Origin: Micromonospora rhizosphaerae
GTDB taxonomy: Bacteria; Actinomycetota; Actinomycetes; Mycobacteriales; Micromonosporaceae
Reading direction: 5' to 3'
Assembly (NCBI RefSeq): GCF_900091465.1
Contig: NZ_FMHV01000002.1
Coordinates: forward strand, 6,076,001 to 6,140,000
Length of the DNA: 64,000 nucleotides
The translations under genes and the position numbers were made by a program. Below, one piece after another: positions 27,691 to 36,252 of this stretch (within the stretch, counting starts at the first letter, position 1; each line of letters starts with the position of its first letter). The notes beneath the pieces were generated by a model. That model was given only the letters and a program-made list of their open reading frames with translations. It was not told the origin of the DNA and did no database searches.

Positions 27691-28600
27691 CGGTCGGCAC
27701 CCCCAGGTACGCCGCGATCACCTTCGGGTCCTCGCGGACCTCGGCCGGCAGGCCCTCGGCGATCTTCTTGCCGAACTCCAGCACCACGATCCGATCGGTC
27801 ACGCCCATGACGAGGCGCATGTCGTGCTCGATCAGCAGCACCGTCGTGCCGTTGTCCCGGATCTTACGAATGAGGCCGAGCAGTTCCTCCTTCTCCGCCG
27901 GGGTGAAGCCGGCGGCCGGCTCGTCCAGGCAGAGCAGGGTCGGATTGGTGGCCAGGGCCCGGGCGATCTCCAGCCGGCGCTGCTCGCCGTACGAGAGATT
28001 GCGGGCCAGGTCCCCGGCGCGCCGCTCGATGCCGACGAAGCGCAGCAGCTCGTGCGCCTTCTCCCGGCCCTGCCGCTCCTCCCGCCAGTGCCGCGGCAGC
28101 CGCAGCATCGCGGAGATCACGCTGGTCTTGTGGTGGGCGTCCGCGCCCACCATCACGTTCTCCAGCGCGGTCATCTCCGGGAAGAGCCGGATGTTCTGGA
28201 AGGTCCGGGCGATGCCCGCCTTGGTGATCCAGGACCGGCGCTTGCCGTTGGTGCGCTGCCCCTTGAACCGGATCTCGCCCTGGGTGGGCCGGTAGACGCC
28301 GGTCATCGCGTTGAAGCAGGTCGTCTTGCCGGCGCCGTTCGGGCCGATCAGGCCGAGGATCTCCCCCTTGTACAGGGTGAAGTTGACGTCGTCCAGGGCG
28401 ACCACGCCGCCGAACCGGAGGGTGACGTGATCGACCTCCAGCAGCGGCTCCCGCCCTGCTGCGGGCGTGGCACCGGGGATGGCCTCCACCGGCTCGTCCG
28501 GGCCCTTCTCAGGCGGCACGCCGACCGTGGTCCGCGCGTCGTCCGCGATGTCCCGCTCGCTGGTCACGTCCCGCTCGCTGTGCATCTGCGGGTCACTCAT
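27680..28600 (-). CDS. livG: Branched-chain amino acid ABC transporter ATPase LivG
   Basis: A 306-residue ATPase. The core begins at [20 protein letters not shown]; Walker A is [12 protein letters not shown], the signature is [11 protein letters not shown] and Walker B is [13 protein letters not shown]. About 50 residues before the core form a hydrophilic, acid-rich extension ([23 protein letters not shown]) that standard LivG proteins lack. The ATG at 28600 overlaps the livM stop by 8 nt. The frame allows a later start, but none has a better ribosome site, so the extension is probably real. Confidence 0.93.
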   Translation of the reverse strand: MSDPQMHSERDVTSERDIADDARTTVGVPPEKGPDEPVEAIPGATPAAGREPLLEVDHVTLRFGGVVALDDVNFTLYKGEILGLIGPNGAGKTTCFNAMTGVYRPTQGEIRFKGQRTNGKRRSWITKAGIARTFQNIRLFPEMTALENVMVGADAHHKTSVISAMLRLPRHWREERQGREKAHELLRFVGIERRAGDLARNLSYGEQRRLEIARALATNPTLLCLDEPAAGFTPAEKEELLGLIRKIRDNGTTVLLIEHDMRLVMGVTDRIVVLEFGKKIAEGLPAEVREDPKVIAAYLGVPTDAA

Positions 28601-29747
28601 TGGGCACCGTCTCCTGGGGAACCGCTTGCTTACGCCGGTCGGCGAACTCGGCCGCCCGCCGACGGTTGGGCACCAGGCCCTGCGGCCGGAAGATCATCAT
28701 GACGATGATGACCAGACCGAACACGAGGATCCGGTACTCGGCCGCGTCGAAGTCCACACCGATCAGCTGACCGACGCCGCGCAGCCACTCCGGCAGGTAC
28801 CAGGTGAGCGCACCGCCGACGACGGCCCCCTTGATGTTCCCGGCACCACCCAGGATCACCGCGGCGAGCACCAGGATGGAGCTTTCCAGCAGGAACTGGT
28901 CGGAGTTGATGAAGGTCTGCTTGCCGGCGAAGACCGCGCCGGTCAGACCCGCCACCGCGGCGCCGATGGCGAACGCCCAGAGCTTGTACTTGAACGTGGG
29001 CACGCCCATGATCTCGGCCGCGTCCTCGTCCTCCCGGATCGCCACCCAGGCCCGGCCCACCCGGCTGTTGGCCAGGTTCCGCACCAGCAGGATCACCAGG
29101 AGGATGATCGTCAACAGGAGCCAGTAGTACGGCCGGGCGTCCACCACCCCGAACAGCGGCTTGCCGTCGGTGCCGCTGCCCGGCGGGTGCGGGACTGCCG
29201 GGATGCCCCGCTGGCCCTGGAGGATGCCCTCGTTGCGGGCGGCGTAGAGCCGGATCATCTCGGCGAAGCCGAGCGTCACGATGGCCAGGTAGTCGCCGCG
29301 CAGCCGCAGCGTCGGACCGCCGAGGATGACCCCGGAGACCATGGTCACCATCACCGCCAGCGGCACCGCCGCCAGCCACGGCCAGTTCGTCCCGAACCGG
29401 CTCTCCGGCGAGGTCAGCAGCGCCACGGTGTAAGCGCCGAGCGCGTAGAAGCCGAAGTAGCCGAGGTCGAGCAGGCCGGCGAAGCCGACCACCACGTTGA
29501 GCCCGACGGCCAGCAGGACGAAGACCGCGGTGTCGAAGAGGACTCCGGCAAAGTCCGACCGGGTGGTGTAGAAGGCGAAGTACTCGCTGCCGATCGGGAA
29601 GCCGAGGTACTCGTAGAACCACTTGTTGGGCAGGATGTAGAGGAAGATCACCAGCGCCGCGATCGCGGCCCAGCGGACCTGCTTCGGCATCGCGGCCCAG
29701 CGGCCCTTCAACGCCGACATCCGTCCATTGTCCACGGTGGCGGTCAT
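28593..29747 (-). CDS. livM: Branched-chain amino acid ABC transporter permease LivM
   Basis: A 384-residue permease of the LivM type with roughly nine to ten membrane segments. The conserved signature around VLAAVILGGAGNIKGAVVGG and the coupling region GRAWVAIREDEDAAEIMGV are visible. It starts at an ATG that overlaps the livH stop as ATGA. A 60-residue N-terminal part precedes the core (KQVRWAAIAALVIFLYILP). LivM pairs with LivH to form the translocation pore. Confidence 0.93.
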   Translation of the reverse strand: MTATVDNGRMSALKGRWAAMPKQVRWAAIAALVIFLYILPNKWFYEYLGFPIGSEYFAFYTTRSDFAGVLFDTAVFVLLAVGLNVVVGFAGLLDLGYFGFYALGAYTVALLTSPESRFGTNWPWLAAVPLAVMVTMVSGVILGGPTLRLRGDYLAIVTLGFAEMIRLYAARNEGILQGQRGIPAVPHPPGSGTDGKPLFGVVDARPYYWLLLTIILLVILLVRNLANSRVGRAWVAIREDEDAAEIMGVPTFKYKLWAFAIGAAVAGLTGAVFAGKQTFINSDQFLLESSILVLAAVILGGAGNIKGAVVGGALTWYLPEWLRGVGQLIGVDFDAAEYRILVFGLVIIVMMIFRPQGLVPNRRRAAEFADRRKQAVPQETVPNE

Positions 29748-30694
29748 GCGCGCGCCCTCCCGAGAGATTCGCCGAGCAGGCCGGTCGGCCGGAACATCAG
29801 CAGCACGATCAGCAGCACGAAGCCGGTGAAGTCCTTCCAGTCGCCACCGAACAGGCCGGCCGCGTAGTTCTCCACCACACCGAGCAGCAGACCGCCGAGG
29901 AGCGCGCCGCGCAGGTTGCCGATGCCGCCGAGCACCGCGGCCGCGAAGGCCTTGAGGCCGATCAGGAAGCCGACGTTGAACTTCGTGTAGCCGTACCGGA
30001 CGTTCCACAACAGGGCGGCCACGCCGGCCATCAGCCCGCCGAGGACGAAGACCAGCACGATGACCCGGTTCTTGTTGACACCCATCAGGGCGGCGGTGTC
30101 CGCGTCCTGGGCGACGGCCCGGATGCCCCGGCCGAGCCGGCTGCGGTTCACGAACTGGTCCAGGCCGATCATCATCACCAGGGTGACGCCGAGGATCAGC
30201 AGCTGAATGTTGGTGACGCCGGCGCCGAAGACGGTGAAGACGGTCTTCGACGGGATCAGGTCCGGCATGCCGAACGGCGCCCGGGCAGTGCCGATGCCGA
30301 ACGACTCGGAGAGCACGAAGGACGCGCCGATCGCGGTGATCAGGAAGGCCAACGGCGGGGCGTTGCGCCGGCGCAGCGGCCGGTACGCCACCAGCTCGAC
30401 GGTGACCGCGGTGGCCGCCGAGGCCAGCATCGCGACCGCTATGCCGGCGACGAGCGCGACCAGCAGCGGGCCGAACGCCGGCGCCGGGGAGTTCTGGTTG
30501 TAGCCGAGGGCCTCCCAGGTCCACAGGGCGGTGAAGGTACCGACCATGAAGACCTCGGAGTGGGCGAAGTTGATCAGGCGCAGGACGCCGTACACCAGGG
30601 TGTAACCGAGGGCGACGAGCGCGTAGATCGCGCCCTGTTCCAGCCCGGTGATGGTCAGGGCCGGGAAGTTCCCGAACAGCTCATCGAAGTTCAA
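29744..30694 (-). CDS. livH: Branched-chain amino acid ABC transporter permease LivH
   Basis: A 316-residue permease. GAIYALVALGYTLVYGVLRL near the N-terminus, the coupling motif GIRAVAQDADTAALMGV and KAFAAAVLGGIGNLRGALLGG identify LivH. I chose the TTG at 30694 (LNFDELFGNFPAL) because GGAG lies 7 nt upstream. The longer frame would start with a GTG at 30754 inside a stable hairpin and add 20 atypical residues. A 15-bp hairpin separates it from livK. Confidence 0.92.
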   Translation of the reverse strand: MNFDELFGNFPALTITGLEQGAIYALVALGYTLVYGVLRLINFAHSEVFMVGTFTALWTWEALGYNQNSPAPAFGPLLVALVAGIAVAMLASAATAVTVELVAYRPLRRRNAPPLAFLITAIGASFVLSESFGIGTARAPFGMPDLIPSKTVFTVFGAGVTNIQLLILGVTLVMMIGLDQFVNRSRLGRGIRAVAQDADTAALMGVNKNRVIVLVFVLGGLMAGVAALLWNVRYGYTKFNVGFLIGLKAFAAAVLGGIGNLRGALLGGLLLGVVENYAAGLFGGDWKDFTGFVLLIVLLMFRPTGLLGESLGRARA

Positions 30695-30722
30695 GTGAGG
30701 GCTCCAACTGTTGCGGCCAAGC

Positions 30723-30755
30723 GGTGCGGCCGGGAGGAAGCCTCCCGGCCGCACC
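30723..30755 (-). terminator. Intercistronic attenuator hairpin between livK and livH
   Basis: A perfect 15-bp GC-rich stem (GGTGCGGCCGGGAGG pairing with CCTCCCGGCCGCACC) with a 3-nt loop lies 34 nt after the livK stop and 29 nt before the livH start. There is no U-tract on the transcribed side. It may partly terminate transcription or protect the livK message, so that binding protein is made in excess. Confidence 0.72.
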
Positions 30756-30788
30756 CTTGATGTCCCGTGACGGGACCGGACGAACCGG

Positions 30789-31949
30789 TCAGCTCTTCGG
30801 GATCTCGATGTCCGGGACGACCTTGCCCGCGTTCACCTTGAACGCCCAGACGATCACCTGGGCCGGGTCCAGCTCGCCGTTGGACTCGAACTTGTAGGTC
30901 ACGCCGGTGGCGCCACCGGTGCCGCTGTAGCCGCTGATGAAGGTGTTCAGATCGGCCCGGCTCGACTTACCACCCTTGATGCCCTCGAGCATGATCTTGG
31001 TGATGTCGTACGACACGTCGGCGTAGGTGCCCGGCTCGGTGTTGAACGCCGTCGTGTAGTCGGTGACGAAGCTGCCCTTGGCCTTGGTGGCCGGGGCGCA
31101 GGGGCAGGTCAGGACGGTGCCCTCGGCGACCTGGTCGCCGGCGACCTTGATGAAGTTGGCGTCGTTGACGCCGTCACCGGCGACCATCGTGCCCTTCCAG
31201 CCGGCGCCCTTGAGCTGCTTGAGCAGCAGGCCCGCCTCGGTGTAGTAGCCACCGAAGAAGAGCACGGTCGCGCCGCTACCGACGATCTTGGTGACCACGG
31301 CGGAGAAGTTGGTCTGCTTGACCTGGATCTTGTCGTAGCCGGCGGGGGTACCGATGACCTTCTTGACCTCGTCGGCCAGACCGGCGCCGTACGCCGACTG
31401 GTCGTCGACCACGTAGACCTTCTCGGCCTTCATGACGTTCTTGATGTAGCGACCGGCGGCCGGGCCCTGGGAGGTGTCGTTACCGACGCCCCGGTGGAAG
31501 ATCTTCCAGTTCTTGGTGCTCAGGCTCGGGCGGGTCGCCGACGGGGTGATGGTCGGCAGACCGGCCTCGTCGAAGATCGGGTCGGCCACCTCGGACTCGC
31601 CGGAGAAGCCCGGGCCGATGATGCCGACGACCTTGCTGTCACCGACGGCCTGCTGGGCCAGCGGCGCGGCCTTGGCCGGGTCGCCCTGGGAGTCGTACTC
31701 CTCCAGGTTGACCTTGCAGTCCGCGTTCTCCTTGTTGTACTGGTCGATCGCCAGCTTGGTGCCGTTGCGCATGTGGATACCGAGACCCGCGGCGTCACCG
31801 GTCAGCGCGCCGAAGAAGCCGATCTTCAGGTCGCAGGCGGCCTTGCCGCCGCCGGCTTCGCTACCACTGTCCGCCTTACAGGCCGCGCCACTGAAAACGA
31901 GTGCGCCGATGGCCACGCCACCGAGCACCCGTGCGAGCTTCTGCCTCAC
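30789..31949 (-). CDS. livK: Branched-chain amino acid-binding lipoprotein LivK/LivJ
   Basis: A 386-residue periplasmic-binding-type I protein anchored by a lipobox (FSGAAC, Cys24). Mature-protein landmarks are LKIGFFGALTGDAAGLGIHMRNGTKLA and GIIGPGFSGESEVADPIF, with the ligand-side Tyr/Ser residues in YVVDDQSAYGAGLADEVKK. The GTG start has GGAGGAGGG 8 nt upstream. It is first in the livKHMGF operon and is preceded by a 254-nt non-coding stretch that should carry the promoter. Confidence 0.93.
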   Translation of the reverse strand: MRQKLARVLGGVAIGALVFSGAACKADSGSEAGGGKAACDLKIGFFGALTGDAAGLGIHMRNGTKLAIDQYNKENADCKVNLEEYDSQGDPAKAAPLAQQAVGDSKVVGIIGPGFSGESEVADPIFDEAGLPTITPSATRPSLSTKNWKIFHRGVGNDTSQGPAAGRYIKNVMKAEKVYVVDDQSAYGAGLADEVKKVIGTPAGYDKIQVKQTNFSAVVTKIVGSGATVLFFGGYYTEAGLLLKQLKGAGWKGTMVAGDGVNDANFIKVAGDQVAEGTVLTCPCAPATKAKGSFVTDYTTAFNTEPGTYADVSYDITKIMLEGIKGGKSSRADLNTFISGYSGTGGATGVTYKFESNGELDPAQVIVWAFKVNAGKVVPDIEIPKS

Positions 31950-32203
31950 GGCTCGTACCCTCCTCCGTCGAAGGTCCGAACCACCCGCCGCAAATTGGCC
32001 CTTGCGGGGTTGGCCGGACCGACCGCGATCCCGGTCTGGGCCGGGACGTTATCCCACTGTCAGGCACGCCGGAATACCTAGGAAGAGGGGTTGACCTAAC
32101 CGTTACGTTGAGTGGCCGGATTCACGGATGTGCTGTAACACACGCAGGTAGTTCACAGGCAAAACCGGGCACGTGCCATTGACGAATAGTTGTCGCGGAA
32201 AAA
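31950..32203. other. Non-coding leader region of the liv operon
   Basis: No gene of supportable quality is present. The stretch is clearly more AT-rich than its surroundings, especially 32080-32203 (TTGACCTAACCGTTACG and GTGCTGTAACACACG), and should contain the livK promoter, although I could not pick a convincing -35/-10 pair on the minus strand. Confidence 0.5.
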
Positions 32204-32209
32204 CTATTC
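32184..32209 (-). terminator. AT-rich inverted repeat at the end of the lipoprotein gene
   Basis: GAATAGTT (32184-32191) and AACTATTC (32202-32209) form an 8-bp stem with a 10-nt loop. The right arm contains the TAG stop of the lipoprotein gene. It could terminate transcription but lacks a GC-rich core, so its role is unsure. Confidence 0.4.
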
Positions 32210-33349
32210 CGGACTCCACGGCCCACCCGCCGACCAGACCCGGACCCGCGCGCCGTCGTCCACCACAACGAGAGCGACGTCCCCCGATCCCGCCACCGCC
32301 ACCGTCCGGTCGTTGCCCGGCGGCACCGCCACGGGCAGGACCACCGGCGACCAACCGTCACCGTCCCGGGAGAACCAGCCCGTCGCCCCGTCGGCGGCCA
32401 GCGCCAGCACGCCGCCGGAGACCGCCGCCAGTCCCCAGACCGCTCCGGTCCGGGCGCCGAACGCGCCGCCGGACCGCCACCGGCCGCCCTCCTCCACCCA
32501 GGCGCCCAGCCGGTCGCCCCGGCGCCCCACGGCCACCGTGCGCTCCCCCAGCCGGACCACCCGCTGCAGGTCCTCGGCGGTCTCCGCGTCGGAGAGCACC
32601 GCGCGCCGCCAGGCCAGACCGTCCGGCGAGCTCCACACCGCCGGGTCCACCCCGGTACGCCCCGACGGCAGCACCGACCCCACCAGCAGCCACCCGGACG
32701 GCATCGCCGTCGCGTCCGCCGCCCACGGCCGGCCGCCGGCGTCAGCGGCCAGCCCCGGCACCGCGCTGACCAGCCGGAAGTCCGTCCCGTCCGCGGAGAC
32801 CCAGGCGGCCGCCCCGGTGGCCCGGTTGCCGGCGATCAACCAGCCCCGCGGGCCGCCCGCGATCCGGCCCACGTTGACCGCGTCCGGGCCGCCGAACACC
32901 TCGAACTCGGCCGGCACCTCCACCAGGGAGCCGTCGGCCGCCTGCCGCCAGGTGCTGATCCGCGGATTGCCGTGCACGCCGCCGCTCTTCGCCCCCACCG
33001 CGGCCAACCGGCCGTCCCGGCAGGCCGCCGCGGTCAGCACGTTCTCCTCGCCGTACGGGCTGCGGGGCACCGGACGCAGGGCCGTCCAACTGGCGGCGTC
33101 GGTGCTGGTCCAGGCGGCCGGCCGGGTGCCACCGGCGGCGTCCGCCACCGCGCCCACCACGAACCAGCGGCCCGCGCAGGCGGTGGCGTCCCGGAGCATG
33201 AGCCGGCCGGGCGGGCCCGGCGGCGCCGGCAGGGTCACCGGGCGCCAGACCGGACGGGCCGGCTCGGACTCGGCGTGACCGGTCGAGCGGCAGCCGGCGA
33301 GCAGCACGGCGATCAGGCCGAGCACCGCCAGCGGACGCCGAGCACGCAT
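32204..33349 (-). CDS. Putative lipoprotein with propeller-like repeats
   Basis: A 381-residue protein with a short signal peptide and lipobox (AVLLAGC, Cys20). The mature part repeats a pattern of about 50 residues in which a (W/A)(T/V/S)S(T/A/P)D(A/G)xx(W/F) loop follows a strand pair (AAWTSTDAASWTAL, AAWVSADGTDFRLV, AVWSSPDGLAWRRA, GWFSRDGDGWSPV). These are bacterial Asp-box or BNR-type turns, so a six- or seven-bladed beta-propeller is likely. There is no enzyme signature, and function is unknown. It is transcribed between pdtaR and the liv operon; both neighbours are unrelated in pathway. Confidence 0.8.
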   Translation of the reverse strand: MRARRPLAVLGLIAVLLAGCRSTGHAESEPARPVWRPVTLPAPPGPPGRLMLRDATACAGRWFVVGAVADAAGGTRPAAWTSTDAASWTALRPVPRSPYGEENVLTAAACRDGRLAAVGAKSGGVHGNPRISTWRQAADGSLVEVPAEFEVFGGPDAVNVGRIAGGPRGWLIAGNRATGAAAWVSADGTDFRLVSAVPGLAADAGGRPWAADATAMPSGWLLVGSVLPSGRTGVDPAVWSSPDGLAWRRAVLSDAETAEDLQRVVRLGERTVAVGRRGDRLGAWVEEGGRWRSGGAFGARTGAVWGLAAVSGGVLALAADGATGWFSRDGDGWSPVVLPVAVPPGNDRTVAVAGSGDVALVVVDDGARVRVWSAGGPWSPE

Positions 33350-33410
33350 GGCCGCGATCGTATCGATCGACGGCGCCGCGCGGGGTCCCCCGACCGGCCG
33401 CCGTCCCCGG

Positions 33411-34031
33411 TCAGGAGGCGGGGCGGGTCACCTCGCCGCCGGCGGTCTCGGCGATGATCCGCTCGGCGACCTCCTTCATGGTCATCCGGTGGTCCATCGC
33501 CGTGCGCTGGATCCACTTGAACGCCTGCGGCTCGGTCATCCCGTACGTCGTCATCAGGGCGCCCTTGGCGCGCTCGACGGTCTTGCGGATCTCCAGCCGG
33601 TCGGTCAGGCCGGCCACCTCCGCCTCCAGCGCGGCGATCTCCGAGTAGCGGGAGAGAGCGATCTCCACCGCCGGCACCAGGTCGCTCTTCTGGAACGGCT
33701 TCACGAGGTACGCCATCGCGCCGGCCGCCCGGGCCCGCTCCACCAGGTCCCGCTGGCTGAACGCGGTCAGGATGATCACCGGGGCGATCCGGGCGCCGGC
33801 GATCCGCTCGGCGGCGGCCAGCCCGTCCATGATCGGCATCTTGATGTCGAGGATGACCAGGTCCGGCTTCAGCTCCTCGGCGAGCCGGACCGCGGTCTCG
33901 CCGTCGCCGGCCTCGCCGACCACCTCGTAGCCCTCTTCAGCCAGCATCTCGGCCAGGTCCAGCCGGATGAGCGCCTCGTCCTCGGCGATCAGTACCCGCC
34001 TGCGCTCGGCGTCCGTCTGCGTCTCGGCCAC
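33411..34031 (-). CDS. pdtaR: ANTAR-domain response regulator (PdtaR type)
   Basis: A 206-residue response regulator with receiver and RNA-binding ANTAR domains. The receiver has the acidic pair at Glu17-Asp18, phosphoacceptor Asp62 in VILDIKMP, the Thr/Ser in ILTAFS and Lys111 in YLVKPF. The C-terminal ANTAR helices are KTVERAKGALMTTYGMTEPQAFKW and HRMTMKEVAERIIA. In mycobacteria PdtaR acts with the kinase PdtaS and binds dual hexaloop terminators to antiterminate transcription. The partner kinase is not in this window. The GTG start at 34031 has GGGAG about 6 nt upstream. The location beside the liv, tesB and pyk genes is conserved in actinomycetes. Confidence 0.94.
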   Translation of the reverse strand: MAETQTDAERRRVLIAEDEALIRLDLAEMLAEEGYEVVGEAGDGETAVRLAEELKPDLVILDIKMPIMDGLAAAERIAGARIAPVIILTAFSQRDLVERARAAGAMAYLVKPFQKSDLVPAVEIALSRYSEIAALEAEVAGLTDRLEIRKTVERAKGALMTTYGMTEPQAFKWIQRTAMDHRMTMKEVAERIIAETAGGEVTRPAS

Positions 34032-34072
34032 GAGCTACTCCCACCATCGTTCTCGGCACGGTTACACCCATG

Positions 34073-34086
34073 CTCTCGCACGAGAG
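34073..34086. promoter_or_regulatory. Small palindrome between pdtaR and tRNA-Leu
   Basis: CTCTCG-CA-CGAGAG, 6-bp arms with a 2-nt centre, lies in the 80-nt divergent gap. It could be a regulator site for pdtaR or part of the tRNA promoter region. A TACAGT -10-like box for the tRNA follows at 34095-34100. Confidence 0.35.
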
Positions 34087-34111
34087 TAGTCGGGTACAGT
34101 TAGCGGCACTC

Positions 34112-34194
34112 GCCGGGATGGTGGAACGGGATACACGGAAGTCTCAAACACTTCTGCCCGAAAGGGCTTGCGGGTTCGAATCCCGCTCCCGGCA
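34112..34194 (+). tRNA. tRNA-Leu (anticodon CAA)
   Basis: An 83-nt class II tRNA. The acceptor stem GCCGGGA/TCCCGGC is perfect. The anticodon stem GAAGT/ACTTC encloses the loop CTCAAAC with anticodon CAA. The long variable arm is GCCCGAAAGGGC, and the T-arm is GCGGGTTCGAATCCCGC. The discriminator is A and no CCA is encoded. It reads UUG, a rare codon in this GC-rich genome. A TACAGT box 11 nt upstream may be its -10 element. Confidence 0.97.
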
Positions 34195-34209
34195 CTTTGT
34201 GTCATACGT

Positions 34210-34977
34210 GTGTTCGATGATGCGAAAGTGCATCCTCCCGAAATGCGGGCATGCGCCCGTGCTCTTCGTGCCCGAGGCCACAACATCCGGTCGGTAGCGC
34301 GCACCCTCTCGCTGCCCTACGCCACCGTCTGGCATTGGTGCGTCGACCGACCCGAGCCCGCGGTCCTCGGCAGCGCCGTCCGCTGCTTCCGCTGCCGCCC
34401 CCACCTGGAGAGTCCGCCCGATCCAGCGGCCTACGCCTATCTGCTCGGCCTCTATCTCGGCGACGGACATCTGGTCACGTCTGACCGAGTGCCCGTCCTT
34501 CGCATCTACTGTGCCGATACCTGGCCCAACCTCATCGACGCCTGCGACAGCGCCATGCGGGCGGTGCTGGCCAACAAGGTTCAGCGGATCCAGAAGAAGG
34601 GCTGCATGGCGGTGCAGAGCACCGGCAAGCACTGGCCGTGCCTCATCCCCCAACACGGGCCGGGCAAGAAGCACCAGCGCCCAATCGTTCTGACCGACTG
34701 GCAGCGGGAGATCGTGAAGGCGAACGCCGGGCACTTTCTGCGCGGCCTCTTCCACTCCGACGGCTGCCGGTTCGCCAATCGGGTCGCCGTGCGCGGTAAG
34801 GAGTACGTTTACCCCCGCTACATGTTCTCCAACAGGTCCACCGACATCATGGGGCTCTGCCAGTGGGCGCTGGACCTGCTCGGCATCGCCTGGAGGATGA
34901 ACCGCCGCAACTCCCTCTCGGTCGCCCGCCGGGAGGCGGTCGCCGCCCTCGACCGCCACGTCGGCCCCAAGTCGTAG
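34210..34977 (+). CDS. HTH plus LAGLIDADG-type protein next to tRNA-Leu
   Basis: A 255-residue basic protein if started at GTG 34210; ATG 34243 is the alternative, and neither has a strong Shine-Dalgarno. An N-terminal helix-turn-helix (about 15-45, [18 protein letters not shown]) is followed by CFRC at 59-62. Then come two LAGLIDADG-like helices, LLGLYLGDG (79-86, Asp85) and LRGLFHSDG (177-185, Asp184), with [19 protein letters not shown] between the second helix and the C-terminus. The pattern is that of a single-chain LAGLIDADG protein, as in homing endonucleases, or of a regulator built from that fold like WhiA. It starts 16 nt after tRNA-Leu and could be co-transcribed with it. The protein is not interrupting another gene. 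Confidence 0.82.
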   Translation: MFDDAKVHPPEMRACARALRARGHNIRSVARTLSLPYATVWHWCVDRPEPAVLGSAVRCFRCRPHLESPPDPAAYAYLLGLYLGDGHLVTSDRVPVLRIYCADTWPNLIDACDSAMRAVLANKVQRIQKKGCMAVQSTGKHWPCLIPQHGPGKKHQRPIVLTDWQREIVKANAGHFLRGLFHSDGCRFANRVAVRGKEYVYPRYMFSNRSTDIMGLCQWALDLLGIAWRMNRRNSLSVARREAVAALDRHVGPKS

Positions 34978-34992
34978 CGCGGGAACCAGAAG

Positions 34993-36150
34993 TCAGATCG
35001 AGGCGAGCGCCTGCGCCAGGTCCGCCCGCAGGTCCTCCGGGTCCTCCAGCCCCACGGAGAGCCGCAGCAGCGCGTCGACCGGCTTGGCCTCCCCCGCCAC
35101 CGGCCGGTGGGTCAGCGAGGCTGGGTGCTGGATCAGCGTGTCCACCCCGCCGAGCGAGACGGCGTGGGTGATCAGCTTGCAGGCCGCGGCGACCGCCGCC
35201 GCGGCGGGCGCGCCGCCGCGTACCTCGAAGGCGAGCAGGCTGCCGGTGCCGGACATCTGCCGGCCGACGAGCCCGGCCGGGTCGTGCACCACCGGGTGGT
35301 GGACCCGCTCGACGGCGGGGTGGCCGGCGAGCCAGAGGGCGAGCTTCTCCGCGCCGGCCTGCTGGGCGCGGACCCGCAGCGGCAGGGTCTGCAGGCCGCG
35401 GTGCAGCAGGTACGCGCCGAGCGGGTGCAGGATGGCCCCGGTGACGGCGCGGACCTGGCGCAGCCGGACGGCCCAGTCGGCGTCGCAGGCGACGACGCCG
35501 GCGAGCACGTCGCCGTGGCCGCCGATGCTCTTGGTGGCGCTGTGCAGGACGAGCGCCGCGCCGTGCCGGGCCGGCTGCTGGAGCACGGGGGTGGCGACGG
35601 TGTTGTCGACCAGTAGCGGGACGTCGCCGGCGGCGGTGGCCAGCGCGGCGATGTCGACCAGATCGAGGGTGGGGTTGGCCGGGGTCTCGACGATGACCAG
35701 CGCGGTGTCCGGACGGACGGCGGCGCCGACCTCCTCGGGGCGGGCCCAGGTGACCTCGGTGCCGAGCAGGCCGGTGGCGAGCACGTGGTCGGTGCCGCCG
35801 TAGAGGGGGCGAACGGCGACGACGTGGCGCTTCCCGTCGCGGGTGGCAGCGAGCAGGGCGGCGGTGAGGGCGGCTATGCCGCTGGCGAAGGCGACGGCTT
35901 CGGCGGTGCCTTCGAGTTCGGCGAGGGCGGTCTCGAACCGCGCCACGGTGGGATTCCAGAGCCGCTGGTAGACGGCGCTGGCGCCGGGCGGAAGGGTGCC
36001 GCCGGTGGCGAGCGTCTCGTACGCGTCGCCGCCGCCGGTGACCGAGGGCAGCGGGTTGGTGGTGGAGAGGTCGATCGGAGGGACGTGGACGCCGAGACCG
36101 GCGAGGTCCTCGCGCCCGGCGTGCACGGCTCTGGTGTCCACGGTCGTCAT
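34993..36150 (-). CDS. PLP-dependent Cys/Met metabolism lyase
   Basis: A 385-residue member of the cystathionine gamma-synthase/lyase family. The PLP-phosphate motif YQRLWNP (61-67) is close to the usual YxRxxNPT. The aldimine lysine is Lys207 in HSATKSIGGHGD, with Asp182 in LLVDNT. It may be a cystathionine gamma-lyase, methionine gamma-lyase or O-acetylhomoserine enzyme; sequence alone does not decide. Divergence from an Lrp/AsnC gene, with palindromes between, suggests control by an amino acid. The reading frame is convergent with the LAGLIDADG gene, 15 nt apart. Confidence 0.87.
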   Translation of the reverse strand: MTTVDTRAVHAGREDLAGLGVHVPPIDLSTTNPLPSVTGGGDAYETLATGGTLPPGASAVYQRLWNPTVARFETALAELEGTAEAVAFASGIAALTAALLAATRDGKRHVVAVRPLYGGTDHVLATGLLGTEVTWARPEEVGAAVRPDTALVIVETPANPTLDLVDIAALATAAGDVPLLVDNTVATPVLQQPARHGAALVLHSATKSIGGHGDVLAGVVACDADWAVRLRQVRAVTGAILHPLGAYLLHRGLQTLPLRVRAQQAGAEKLALWLAGHPAVERVHHPVVHDPAGLVGRQMSGTGSLLAFEVRGGAPAAAAVAAACKLITHAVSLGGVDTLIQHPASLTHRPVAGEAKPVDALLRLSVGLEDPEDLRADLAQALASI

Positions 36151-36197
36151 GGCCGGAAGCGTCGAACATCGGCCCGGTATCGGGCAAGAGAACGGCA

Positions 36198-36232
36198 GAA
36201 CATTCTGTTCACAGGCCTTTCAGCATTGTGAA
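36198..36232. promoter_or_regulatory. Putative Lrp/AsnC operator
   Basis: GAACA-TTC-TGTTC (36198-36210) overlaps the start of a second dyad, TTCACA (36209-36214) with TGTGAA (36227-36232). Both lie in the 102-nt gap between the PLP lyase gene and the divergent Lrp/AsnC gene, as expected for an autoregulated pair. Confidence 0.5.
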
Positions 36233-36252
36233 GTTCGGTGAAGGATGGCCGC

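Noticed and set aside
34070..34297. Alternative frame [15 protein letters not shown] after tRNA-Leu as the true start of the LAGLIDADG gene
   Set aside because: It stops soon and would need a frameshift. The chosen frame already gives a sensible HTH directly after a GTG start.
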